NCBI GenBank assembly: GCA_018806985.1
Contig: JADANN010000108.1
Coordinates: 3,968,001 to 4,032,000, forward strand
Direction of reading: 5' to 3'
Length of the DNA stretch: 64,000 nucleotides
DNA from: Angiostrongylus vasorum
Taxonomy: Eukaryota; Nematoda; Chromadorea; Rhabditida; Metastrongylidae
The position numbers and the translations under genes were made by a program. Positions 13,613 to 33,301 of this stretch are shown in pieces. Each line of letters opens with the position of its first letter. Position 1 is the first letter of the stretch. Under the pieces are notes generated by a model. That model had not been told where the DNA came from. It saw nothing but the letters and a program-made list of their open reading frames with translations, and did no database searches.

Positions 13613-15520
13613 CATGCCCGCCAACGGTTTACCTCCTCATCGTGGCTGGGAGGTGTTCCTGGGTGTCGGACTGCGATGTACAAAGAGGCATTCATCCCCG
13701 CGGCAGGGTCTCCCAAGCTGAGAGCAAATCGGCGCTTCCATCAGGAATCCCAGCTAAGAGTAAACCAATACGAGGATCCACCACCGTTTTAATGTCAAAC
13801 TAGTCGCATAGTGGCAAATCTCCATCTGATCCACAACGGCTGCGACTGCCTGTGGTGGTGAAGACCTGGGGCAGACTTTGGCCAGGCTGTCCTCTGGACT
13901 CGAGGGAACCGCAATGGCTAAACCAGCGAAACTCCGACAAAGTGGAGATTATGCTTGGGCCCGCACAACCAGCGAGGACGGGCCATCCAAGTGTCCAAAT
14001 GTATATGACATGACATAATTATCAATAGTGTTACTAATTATAATTGTTTTTTTTAACACGGCCAGTCTTTCACGTCTACTCTATGGTTCTCAGCACTTCT
14101 TGCATTCGATTCGTTTCATCGTTTTCATGATCCACGAAGGTCTTCCATTGTTGTTCTGCTTGAGGCTTCGGCTCCTGCTTCAAGATTTTCCTGTCATTAT
14201 GAATGTAGTTGAATGCTGGTTGAGTCGATTATTCGTGGAATCCTGAGATATCCAGGGTAGAGCGTTCCTATTTGGATTGCAGATAGTGTTTGCTCCCCGG
14301 CAAGTCCGCTGCCTTTTTCTTTTTCCAGGAGTGAGAAGCTTGTTGAGCTGGCATTGGGATCAAACAATGCTCGTAATGATCGGCACAAGTACCACTGTTC
14401 CACTCGCCTTCTCTAATTGTAATACAGCTTATTATCGACGAACAGTCATTATCAACAACCGACTTCTGTGAAACAACGCGGCACGGTGGGGGTTGCTTCA
14501 TTCGAGCATTCGACTCGGTAACGAAACCACATCGAGAAGACGAACGGCTGTGAACTGTCGAGTCGGATCACTGGATCTGATGAAGACAAAGACGTTGAAA
14601 CGTTATCCAAATAAACTTTTTATCAACCTCATGTAAGCTTAATAATCCAAAAAAGTTATTGGTCATTAATACCGAGGTTGAATGGCTGGTGTTTCCTTCC
14701 GTTTTATTTATGACGTTTTATATTGTTTTGAGGAAAATTCGAGCAACTGATCGTTGCCGCTCAGGAAATTGCTGCTTCTACAGCACAGCTTTTTGTCTCA
14801 AGTCGTGTGAAAGCCGATCCGGATTCACAGAAACTTGCTGCTTTAACAACATCTTCAAAGAGCGTTAACCAGTGCACTGCTCAAGTAGTAGCAGCTGTTA
14901 AGAACGGCCAAAGTACATTGAATGAGGAAGGTAGTTTTTCTTATATTTATCTTCTTCAAATTATTTGAAGTGTATGACCGTTAGGTTTGCAAATATTTAA
15001 TTTTCCTCACCACTTAGTCTCTTTATTCAAGTACATGAGAATAGTGTAATATAATTTCTTAACAGCATTCTTCTTCCTTCTAATCGTTAAGTTTTCATTT
15101 ATTATTGCAGAGAATCTTGACTTTTTAAATCTGACGCTTCACGAAGCGAAGAAAGAGGAGATGGAATCGCAGGTTCGTTACCTCAGAAATACCAAAACTG
15201 CTTTTTTTTTCGTATGAAGAGCTGTTTCGAACTGAAGTAGTCCAATGCTCTGAGAGAAATTAGTTGCATTGATGTGTTTTTAGGTGCACATATTAGAACT
15301 AGAGCAAAAATTGGTAATGGAGAGAAAGAGGTTAGCAGAATTGCGGAAGCGGCATTATCATATGGCACAGCTGGCAGTAGCTGAACAAGTTAGTGCTATC
15401 ATTTCTGTCTCAGTACCACACCATTGTTTTTGTTTTCGATCTGGAACGGGACGCATGAAAATACCATTTCAGAATGGTGGGAACGATGGACGTGACTCGT
15501 CGTTTGAATTTATTGGCTAG
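15..15520 (+). CDS. hipr-1: HIP1R/Sla2-family clathrin-actin adaptor, 3' part
   Basis: Huntingtin-interacting-protein-1-related proteins link clathrin coats and PIP2 membranes to F-actin during endocytosis. The lipid-binding ANTH domain would lie upstream of the window. Exons I can place: 15-158 and 231-327 (charged coiled coil), 5511-5595, 5680-5835, 6215-about 6255, then a well-phased series 10153-10298, 10380-10498, 12697-12859, 12938-13019, 14733-14930, 15111-15172, 15284-15388 and 15473-15520 (TAG). The last eight exons give the THATCH/I-LWEQ helical bundle, with phrases such as LMAAIMALVAASKELQ, GKGGASPQDFYKRN and LVIAAQ-like LIVAAQEIAAS, and a final basic helix (ELRKRHYHMA). Splice phases match across all eight. 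The link from 327 to 5511 and from about 6255 to 10153 is not phase-consistent, so one or more exons are missing from my model. Introns carry RTE, mariner, MITE, SINE and PLE-end debris. Confidence 0.9.
328..2400. other. Intron of hipr-1, no recognised element
   Basis: Unique-looking AT-rich sequence. I see no repeat family shared with the rest of the window and no convincing exon, although at least one coiled-coil exon of hipr-1 is probably hidden between 328 and 5510 because the flanking phases do not join. Confidence 0.4.
2560..2765 (+). repeat. Fold-back MITE, single arm
   Basis: One arm of the fold-back family seen again at 3062, 46868, 50833 and 51170. Markers are GAGATATTTGCAAAACTC, then GGGGAACGAACGCGCTATT, then GTAACGCGTTCACCACCAC, and a tail TCTCAGCTGGTTCTATCGAT. 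The mirror arm is absent here. Confidence 0.75.
2785..3975 (+). mobile_element. RTE-type non-LTR retrotransposon remnant, split by a MITE
   Basis: The stretch 2785-3073 reads as the linker between endonuclease and reverse transcriptase of an RTE element (LLEKRRKPKLD, then INASCRIALQEDLQRDKQKK, then SVPLSALMNEDGITT in the neighbouring frame). The RT part resumes after the MITE at about 3480: METFYAKLFHSTISFSDPSW, a DHWRTSRTV block and FRQGFAFMNYVQTASRVIDV, which match the order of RTE reverse transcriptase blocks. Frames are broken several times and there is a TAA in the body, so it is dead. It lies in sense orientation inside a hipr-1 intron. Confidence 0.75.
3062..3465. mobile_element. Fold-back MITE, both arms
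   Basis: Two arms of about 180-190 bp are reverse complements of each other (GTTGCTGAGATGTTTGCAAAACT at the left matches AGTTTTGCAAATATCTCAGCAAC on the right, joined near 3230 by CAGCAATCACCCTGC...). It interrupts the RTE remnant, whose reading resumes after it, so it inserted later. It encodes no protein and would depend on a transposase from elsewhere. Confidence 0.8.
3985..4110 (+). repeat. PLE pseudo-LTR end with hammerhead-like motif
   Basis: Carries GGCGAAGTCGCCGAAACGTC followed by AGCC at 4011-4034 and then an AAC/AAT-rich tail (ACAACAACAATAAGAACATC) ending in CCTGGCGTCGGCTAGGAAAG. This is the same end as at 57640-57740. The 5' half of the hammerhead core is decayed. Confidence 0.6.
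4113..4200. repeat. (TA)n microsatellite
   Basis: Almost pure TA with occasional CA or GT steps. The open frames here, reading as Tyr-Ile repeats, are artefacts of the microsatellite. Confidence 0.95.
4243..4625 (-). pseudogene. Mariner transposase fragment (N-terminal half)
   Basis: On the - strand the frame reads LNTRKTARQFEAELHVSTST, the helix-turn-helix DNA-binding region of mariner transposases, then QNDPFLDCSVMCHKK, then a stop, then CNNRRRWSQ and GPKPKLHL, matching the usual mariner order (NDPFLxRIVTxDEKW, YxNRRR, PKPKLHxKK). The first catalytic Asp region is decayed (CHKK in place of CDEK). The C-terminal half is missing. It is non-functional and sits in a hipr-1 intron. Confidence 0.8.
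4730..5010 (-). repeat. tRNA-like SINE head and MITE debris
   Basis: On the - strand TGGTGCAGTGGATAACATG resembles a pol III box A and GGTTTCGAAGCTC a box B, separated by about 30 bases. The following part to about 4990 (ATATCAGCATCATTGTGGTTG) is a decayed tip of the fold-back MITE. Confidence 0.45.
6038..6090 (+). repeat. Fragment of dispersed repeat B
   Basis: AACGGTTTACCACCTCATCG followed by TGGCTGGGAGG is the 5' end of the ~380 bp repeat present at 13615, 26400 and 44355 and, inverted, at 11363 and 41855. Confidence 0.6.
6260..8150. other. Intron of hipr-1, nothing recognised
   Basis: AT-rich, no shared repeat and no exon I can support. Short frames near 7160-7400 and 7740-7980 have no family signal. 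Confidence 0.4.
8160..8400 (+). repeat. SINE subfamily 2, 3' part
   Basis: The tail GTGCAAGAAGTGCTGGGATC at 8359 and the ATAGATGTGAAGA that follows are shared with the elements at 43955-44285 and 58925-59215. The tRNA-like head is not recognisable here. Confidence 0.55.
8690..9010 (-). repeat. PLE-like end with hammerhead-like motif
   Basis: On the - strand: GGCTCTGATGAAGAAGAAGA...GAACGTTAGCCG at 8803-8766, then ATCTTTATCAACCTCGGGTTAGCTTAATAATCCA. The core CTGATGA is intact, GAAA has decayed to GAAC, and the outer stem GGCT/AGCC can pair. The same element type recurs at 13165, 14430, 19795 and 28258. Confidence 0.6.
9030..9140. repeat. Diverged direct copy of the 8690 repeat end
   Basis: GACCGTCATTTAAC, then ATTCTTGGATCGTTAACCTA and ACAAGGTTGATAAAAG repeat the order seen at 8692-8760, so two copies of the same end lie in direct orientation about 340 bp apart. 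Confidence 0.5.
9141..10152. other. Intron of hipr-1, nothing recognised
   Basis: No shared repeat and no exon signal beyond the acceptor TTTTTATTACAG that opens the 10153 exon. Confidence 0.4.
11363..11735 (-). repeat. Dispersed repeat B, near full length
   Basis: Inverted copy: GGCCCGTCCTCACTGGTTG, GCATAATCTCCACTTTTCGG, CCTTGTGGATTAAAGGGAG, TTGGTTTACTCTTAGCTAG and finally CCACGATGAG. Outside its 3' end is ACTTACTTGATGCTTGA, a decayed CAAGTAT-type short-repeat tail, as expected for a retroposed element. The open frames over it have no protein signal. Position 10499-11362 before it holds nothing I recognise. Confidence 0.7.
12440..12560 (-). repeat. tRNA-derived SINE, head only
   Basis: On the - strand TAGCACAGTGGTTAGAGG is a good box A and ACTGGTTCGTTCC a good box B. 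The non-tRNA tail of the family is missing, so this is a truncated SINE head or a tRNA-like relic and not a functional tRNA gene (no acceptor-stem pairing seen). Confidence 0.5.
13040..13165. repeat. (TA)n-rich microsatellite
   Basis: TA/TATG/CATA steps just after the 12938-13019 exon of hipr-1. Confidence 0.95.
13165..13460 (-). repeat. PLE-like end with decayed hammerhead-like motif
   Basis: On the - strand GCTCTGAAGAAGATGAAGAT and then CAAACGTTAGCTG: the first core (CTGAAGA) and the ACGT palindrome are kept, GAAA has become CAAA. Flank CATCTTTATCAACCCGTGTT is shared with the 8690 copy. Confidence 0.55.
13541..13612. repeat. (TA)n microsatellite
   Basis: About 35 uninterrupted AT units, directly abutting dispersed repeat B. 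Confidence 0.97.
13615..13998 (+). repeat. Dispersed repeat B, near full length
   Basis: Begins CCGCCAACGGTTTACCTCCT, contains AAGAGTAAACCAATACGAGG and CCTGTGGTGGTGAAGACC, and ends ACGGGCCATCCAAGTGTCC. Same order as at 26400 and 44355. Confidence 0.75.
14083..14420 (-). repeat. SINE subfamily 2
   Basis: Inverted relative to 43955: CAGCACTTCTTGCATTCGAT at one end, then GCTTGAGGCTTCGGCTCC, GGTTGAGTCGATTATTCGTG, GCGTTCCTATTTGGATTGCA. Matches 40495-40800 along its length, both diverged. Confidence 0.6.
14430..14650 (+). repeat. PLE-like end with hammerhead-like motif
   Basis: At 14573-14608: GGATCTGATGAAGACAAAGA, then CGTTGAAACGTTATCC. Both conserved cores (CTGATGA and GAAA) are intact, followed by the palindromic ACGT. 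The outer stem is GGAT/ATCC here versus GGCT/AGCC elsewhere, a paired change. Continues with TTTTTATCAACCTCATGT and AGCTTAATAATCCA. Confidence 0.65.
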
Positions 15521-16225
15521 TGCTCAATGCTTTGCTTAGATTTCCTATCATTCTTGGAGCTTGATTCTCTGGTATTATGTGTGCCTCAGTTTCTGTTGTT
15601 GTGATACGTTCCCCATTTACTACTAGTTTATGCTTTTTGTACACAATTAAATACTGTATTCATCGCTTCATTCTGTTTCACAGGCTTGCAAGAATTTATT
15701 GTGACAGCTTGACGCTCTGCTGTTTCGTTGTTTTTGCGAGTGCTAGTACAACTATGGCAAGCATATTTTCCGACTTAGTTTTACCATATTTTTTCTTACA
15801 GATAAATCTTTTCATAGATTTTGAAATAGATTTATTTAGTCTAATATAGAATCTCTTATACTTGTCCAATACGCGTTTCTAGACTTTCCCTTCCTCAAAC
15901 TATAGCTCTTTCACTGCGTTAAGATAGCTGTCTTGTAGTAAATCTCGGTACTACTTTAAATGCAGAATAATCTCATTCTTGTGCAATCATCTCTATTTTA
16001 GTTGGCGAGGAACTAAGATGATGACAACTTTAACATTGGTCGTAGTAATTTTGCTCTATGTAAAAGTTGATGTCTCACTTGTGGTCTGTGCGGAGTGTTT
16101 GGCGGTAGTTACCTCTCATATTTGTGCATTATGTCATTTGTGACATCTGGAAGGAAATATATAATCGTTTGAATGTTATAAAAAGGTGTGGTATTAAATG
16201 TTTTGTAGGAAGGCTCTTTTTTCCA
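15521..16225. other. hipr-1 / PIP4P intergenic spacer
   Basis: About 700 bp between the hipr-1 stop and the next gene on the same strand. Contains the hipr-1 3' UTR; I see no repeat. Too wide for a typical nematode operon spacer (about 100 bp), but co-transcription is not excluded. Confidence 0.4.
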
Positions 16226-16226
16226 G
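16215..16226 (+). promoter_or_regulatory. Likely trans-splice acceptor of PIP4P
   Basis: CTTTTTTCCAG lies 15 nt before the chosen ATG at 16242, the usual layout for spliced-leader addition in nematodes. No matching donor upstream is needed if an SL is added. Inferred from position and consensus only. Confidence 0.45.
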
Positions 16227-16241
16227 GCTACGTAAGTGAGG

Positions 16242-19200
16242 ATGCATCGTGATGATGTTCCCAACGAGAATGTTCCATTGCTGAAAGATGAGCAAAGAAC
16301 ACAGCCGTATGTGGAGCAAAGTGATGGAGCAGAGGCCGCGCACCGTGGAAGCATTGAGAATGTTGAGGATACAGGCGAGCGACGCACGTCAGGTGTCTGC
16401 TTTAACATCGCTTCCTAGGTGTAGCTGTGTTTCTATCGAAGTGGTCATTTAAAATTGTTATCACTAGGCGCAACAGTGACATGTCGTGTTTGCGAAGAGC
16501 AAATTGAGCTGAATGGCCGTGATTCCCAACATGTCGTTAAGTGTAGCGCTTGTCATGAAGCCACCCCTATTCGTCCGGCCCCTGCTGGCAAGAAGTTTGT
16601 TCCCTTTTTTATTTTCTTTATGTTGATCTTATTTGTATTTCCATGCTATTATTTAGAGCTACTTATTTCACTACTAGTTCCACTACCATACATTTTTTAA
16701 AGGTACGTTCGTTGTCCATGTAATTGCCTACTAATTTGTAAAGCTGCATCGACGCGTATTGCTTGTCCCCGTGGGAATTGTCGACGTGTCATAACACTTG
16801 GTAAATGAGATATCTTCTTTTTTATTCACAGTATTTAGTGAGGAATAGGAAATATATCCAATGTTTGGAGTGAAGTTAGGGTGGAATATGACTAATGAAA
16901 TGAAATGAGTTAACACATTCACGACTACTAGTTTTTGTGTTGAGGCCGGGATAATTCTTTTTCCGGGTGTGTAATGAATCACATGTGATTCATGTCGTCC
17001 ATTTTTCCTCCCCACTCAAAAAAAAGCGTGTTCCCTATTTTTATAGTTTTCGTATAATTTCGGTTTTCTACTTAATTTTTAATCAGTAAATTAAAATTAA
17101 TTAATAAAATTAATTGTCACTAATTTCTATTTCTTTTCAAATTCCTTTATTAAACTACAAATTTATGCTCTGTGTCCTCTATTGGTGTAGTTCTTTATTT
17201 TTTGAAACCATTTCAAGTGTTGCATATTACAAAGATCGTTTAGCTTCCAAGTTATTAGCTGTTTACAAAAGAAAAAAAATAGTCCAACTTCCAAGTTATC
17301 AGCTATCAGTTTGACAACATGTCTATATTTCAGCGCTTTTATATGTTTTTATATTCATCCCCTAAATGCTATAACTATGTTCCATCAAGACAGTTACGAA
17401 AGAAATAATCAATTATTGGGCGAAATTTTAAATATTACATACACGAATTATGTTGACGGATTGGGAACCGAACTTTGTTTTCTGGTCATCGGGAGTTATG
17501 AAGAAGCTCGATACCATGTGAAGTTTCTGATATTTGTCGTGGAGCAGTGTGACTAACGTGAATCCGAAGATAAAGATGAGGCTAGTAATAATGAAGTGGT
17601 GGGTGCGCAAATAGTGCAGTGTCTTACGACTCCTTAATCATGGAGTGTGGTGAAGTTCAGTGCTTGTATTGTGTGTTGAATAATCAGATAGTGGAGAACA
17701 TTATTAGTGAGACCTTAGTTGGCTTTAAGCGTTGTACTGGATTTCTCTGTCAGATTGTTAATTAGGTTCCCATAGTAGTGTTATGTTGCCCGTTAAGAAG
17801 CTGACGTTTTGTCTTTATGGAAAAGTTGTCAGATTTCGAAGGAGGATGTTGAAGATTGAACTGATCGGTCGAGCGAACTGTGATACGATGGTAACTAAAC
17901 TGCTAACTGCTAGCTGTTGTTCGCCAGTGCCACGCGGGTGTTAATATGTTGCTTAATTCCACATCGCTAATCTCAAACACGGATAATTGAATTTTTTTTT
18001 TTTTAAAATATGCGTATAAGCGTTAACATAAGAGTGAAGTTAACGCGCAACAGTTACATAAAGCGTCGGGAATTACATCGACATGTTGATCAATCCGTGA
18101 GGGATGCGCCATGCATTCGACTTCATTAAGTATCGTTGGAGCTGATTGAATGCATATCTGGCCTTTACAATGACACGCGGTGGCCTACCGATGTATCGAG
18201 CCAGTGCTGATATCCTCCCCAGACAAGTCTGGTACCAATTTGCCGACTCCGGAAAGATGGAAGGCTTGGTGAGCCAGAGGAGCGGGGATTTATCCCCTGT
18301 GTGTGTCGCATGGCGCCTCTGACCACTGCGCCACACGCTCCTCTTCAGCCTTGCGTGCTGAGTTAACCAAGCCTTCGTTCTTTCCAGGATCATCAAGTAA
18401 TATCGGGTTTGCCTGAAGGAGTAAAAAACACTAACTTTATAAATCGCCGCAAGTAATTATCTAGGATCTAGGCTAAATATGCATTCATTCACCTGTACAA
18501 AGCTTATTGAGATCTAATGCGGTTTGCAACCCCACAGCGATTTATCAACGCGGAACCCTCTGCGCTTTTTATCACCTTCACTGCATTTGGGTTATCTTTC
18601 TTCTCAACTTGTAACAAGCATGTAGAAGCAACTGCTTAACATTATCAATTAAAAAAATATTAATAGTTACTGTGTCAGGAAAGTCCATATATACAGCAGA
18701 GGTACTCTTACAACGACAGCAAGGTCTTTTCCTTAAGACTCCAAGTTTCCAATTCTTCAGGTGCTTCATTACCGGAAAATTATTTTCGCCCATTGATTGA
18801 ATCGTGTGATGTTCTGTTTTGGAAAATCATTGTTGTTTCATTTCTAATTGCTGAGGTGAATTACGGTTGTTGTGTAAAATGAACGGATACAAAAATACTA
18901 AAGTCTGCCTAGATAATTGTTTTGTGAAATCGACTACTAAAACTGATAGCGCTGCGGTTTGATAGTTGACGAGATTTCGGGTTTTCTCTGTTCGCACACA
19001 AAAGTTGGAAATGTTCTAAAAGCATGTAATCATGAAAAGACATTGAATGCGGTATAGTATGAAGAGTGAAGAAATTACGTAAAATTTGTACTAATAGTGG
19101 GAGTCGCATATTAGACGTGCTTTTAGTTTTCTACCTAGTTAGAGTGGTAGAGAAAAGATGTCGAAAACGCACATTTCAAATAGAGATTCAAGCCACCAGG

Positions 19201-21171
19201 TTATGCGCATTCGGGACTCTACGCATTGACTCCAGTGCAAAAGCAATACCGTTTGCAACTTTAAGCGAACACGTTTTGTTCACTATGAACTTCGTTGATG
19301 AGAACCAGTAGAACTTACAGGTATTTCCCAACCACTTGCAAGTTCTGTAATTTGATTTCCTGAAGCCGACAAAATGTTTTATTCTGTCCTTTTTACGCTG
19401 AATTTCGTATTTTAAAGGCAAAAACATTGAAACAAACTAAGTTTCATCCGACACGATGATGTTGGGCTATGCGGAGCGCATGCATAGGAATTTTTTTATA
19501 AATTTAGATTTCTGCTGTATTTTTTCGAGAATTTGAATTTTAACCAAGCTTAGAATGTGGAGAATATTTTGTGAAAATCGTAGATCTCCTGGAGAAAATC
19601 AAGGTATTCCCGGAGACTGTTAAGATCTCAACTCCTATTTTATGTAGATGGTGAATTATTGGTTGTAGTGGAAAATAGACTTAGTTCAGAATGTATTAAA
19701 AAGGAAGATATTTGTATTATTTTTTGTTCACTAATAAACCTTTTTGTGGCTAATGGTTCATAAAAAATGGCTCATAAATATGTGTGGTCCATAAAAAACT
19801 TCATTCAGCTAACGTTTCTGTGCCTTTCCCATCTTCAGAACCTGATTGGACCATGTCGATTGTCAATAGTTGTTGTTTCTTCTGATTTGGGTCTTTTTAA
19901 TCGCATCGAGTCGAATCCATAGGAGCACCACCTGGACGAAGTAGCCTTAATCGGCAGTACCTCTGCTGCAGTATGGATTATCCGAAGAAGAACAGACGAT
20001 TATCGACAGGCAATCAGTATCAACAACTGTAAACGTTCGACTCGAATCAGTCCGGCTCTGAAGAAGGCGAAAGTCTCGAAACATTAGCCGAATAAAGTTT
20101 CTTGTCAACTTCTTGTTAGCCTATCAGTGGAAAACACTAATGTCTTTAACATAAATGAATTTGGTAATATGGAAGCAGGTGAACGATGACGTGATACCAA
20201 ACTAGCTGTTACATTTCTAGCTGTGCAGCTCTTCCAACCCTTCCACTCTCCTTCTTTTGGTTTCCATCAAATTGAAGTAGATCAGCTGATGAATAGGTCT
20301 TTTTTCTACCAGATTCGTTATTTAACACTGAACGGGGATTTTTTAGGTCATCGTGAACCTCAAGGTAGTGCTATACGGGCCCCGGCAGGCAGTTGTCGCG
20401 TACAATGCGCACATTGTTCTGAGGTATTCCTCTTCAATACTCTGAATAATAGTCTCGCGCACTGTCCTCACTGTAAAAGAAAGTCAGTCGTATTTTTCTT
20501 CCTTTTTTTTATTTTCTTATTCTGTGGAATGTCTCAATTTTTGTGTTTGAAAGCTTTTCTTCAGTTTCGAATTTTCTGTTTTTAATGCTGGATCTCTTAT
20601 TTTTTCCTATATTTGTCGTTTTCTTAGGTCAACTGTTGGTGGGTTTGCGAGACGCCGTGCTTTAATTTATCTTGTTACAGCGGTGACGACCTTAATATTT
20701 TCTGTATTATTAACTGTCATGACAGCAGCGACTGTGGGTTTCATTTCAGCTGCGTAAATGCTACAAGTCTGATGTGGTTCCACAATTTTTTATACTAAAT
20801 TTGCTTTCTTTACTGTTTAGGCCTCGCAACATCATATTGTTTATGGAGCATGGGCGATTTCATATCTCGTTTCCATTTACCTTTTCTACAGTTTCTTCAG
20901 ATTTTGGATAGTAAAGTTGAGCACTGTACTGGGACCGGTATGAGATATAAACCAGAGAATTTTCTTAATTTCTTGTGTCTTTGGAGTTTACGAAAGGTGT
21001 ATCCGACATGTCTACCCTTCTATGTACATGTTTAGAAGGATTAAGCAATTCGATTAGCTGTTTTTACTGATTTTTAAGGTGCTTACGTTTCCAGTTGCTT
21101 CCATTACCTTGTATCCCCGAGCATCTGCCGTTTTAGGCAGAATAGCCTTCATTCCAAAGTGTTCTTTGTAA
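16242..21171 (+). CDS. PIP4P1/PIP4P2: PtdIns(4,5)P2 4-phosphatase, TMEM55/PIP4P family
   Basis: Membrane phosphatases of late endosomes and lysosomes that convert PtdIns(4,5)P2 to PtdIns5P. Exons: 16242-16392, 16468-16594, 16703-16800, 20347-20482, 20628-20751, 20821-20937, 21079-21171; about 281 residues, close to the 257-277 of the human proteins. Domains in order: acidic N-terminus with a PLL motif (residues 1-50), paired CxxC zinc-type motifs (CRVCEEQ, CSACHEA), the catalytic CX5R loop CKAASTR at about residues 105-111 within [20 protein letters not shown], a second Cys cluster (CAHCSEV, CPHCKRK), then two hydrophobic helices ([20 protein letters not shown] and [19 protein letters not shown]). 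All phases fit except the exon 5/6 junction, where only a GC donor (GCGTAAAT) keeps the frame. Start chosen for the SL-like acceptor. The last exon is the least certain. Confidence 0.9.
18075..18350 (-). repeat. tRNA-derived SINE, subfamily 1
   Basis: On the - strand starts with GTGTGGCGCAGTGGTCAGAG-like box A, then a degenerate box B (GGGATAAATCCCC), GCAAATTGGTACCAGACTTG, the body GTCATTGTAAAGGCCAGATA and the end GGGATTGATCAACATG. Same order as 54952 and 59508. Confidence 0.8.
19795..20115. repeat. Head-to-head pair of PLE-like ends, two hammerhead-like motifs
   Basis: Left copy on the - strand (19840-19806): GGTTCTGAAGATGGGAAAGG then CACAGAAACGTTAGCTG. Right copy on the + strand (20053-20090): CGGCTCTGAAGAAGGCGAAA then GTCTCGAAACATTAGCCG. 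Both carry CTGAAGA and GAAA; the outer stem of the right copy is a perfect CGGCT/AGCCG. They point outward from a shared centre, forming an inverted repeat. Confidence 0.65.
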
Positions 21172-21501
21172 TCATCGCTTAACATATGTCTTCTTTTTCA
21201 TGTTCGTTGTTATAACCAGTATACATACCACTTGTGATATCAGTGGAAATTGATTATTCTAATTTTTTTTTAACACGTCTTTTCATGATATCATCAGTGT
21301 TCATGGGTTGTACTGTGGAATTCATCTAGCATCCTATGGTAGTGTGATGAGATATGTAACCCTTCATCATATATCGTGCATCGTGAACACAGTTTAGTGT
21401 TTTGTGCGGGGAATGTTTCTTTAAGCTTTCATTAAATTTAATTTTACGTGGATGGGTTATTTACATGATGGTTACATTTAACCGCAACATTCTGCGAGTA
21501 A

Positions 21502-21507
21502 AATAAA
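21502..21507 (+). terminator. Likely PIP4P poly(A) signal
   Basis: AATAAA about 330 bp beyond the stop at 21171, in AT-rich sequence before the OSGEP start. Confidence 0.4.
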
Positions 21508-22014
21508 GAATAACCTTCATATTCCATGTGAATCCTCCATAGATCCTGACATGGCGTGTCCTTAGATTCTACGGACCGAGACTTCCTATGCAAATTGCTC
21601 CTTTCCTATGCAGCGGTTGAAGGTAAGAGCTGTAGCAGAACTAGTTCTGGACTCCGTTCCTATCTTCGGAACTTCTTGAAAGTGTACGGGTCTCTTTCCA
21701 TCGAATATTGTATCTTTAGGTACTGAATCTATATCGTGATATAATACGATATTCGAAGACCTTGAAATATACGGATCGAACTTACTTCGTTTTAAGAATT
21801 CGTGAGGAGTTTGAGCGCAATAGAGGAGCTTCCTCATCTCAATCCATTCGCTGCTACAATGTAAGTTTTTTGAATATGGTTCTGAAACTTTATCATTAGC
21901 GTTGTGGACACTTGTGGGCAATGTGGATACGATCTACTTAGTTTTCTGAACAATTTCTTTTTTTCTAAGAGAGGGCGACAACTTCTTCTGCTGAGGCATT
22001 TTATTTGAGAAGCG

Positions 22015-33301
<11,287 letters not shown>

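Larger units (their letters stand above)
16801..20346 (+). other. Large intron of PIP4P
   Basis: 3.5 kb. Holds a SINE (18075-18350, -) and a head-to-head pair of PLE-like ends (19795-20110). The rest, including the run of short frames at 17100-17560, shows nothing recognisable. Confidence 0.6.

Noticed and set aside
15521..16241. hipr-1 and PIP4P as an operon
   Set aside because: Same strand, but about 700 bp apart, wider than typical; no SL2-specific signal identified.
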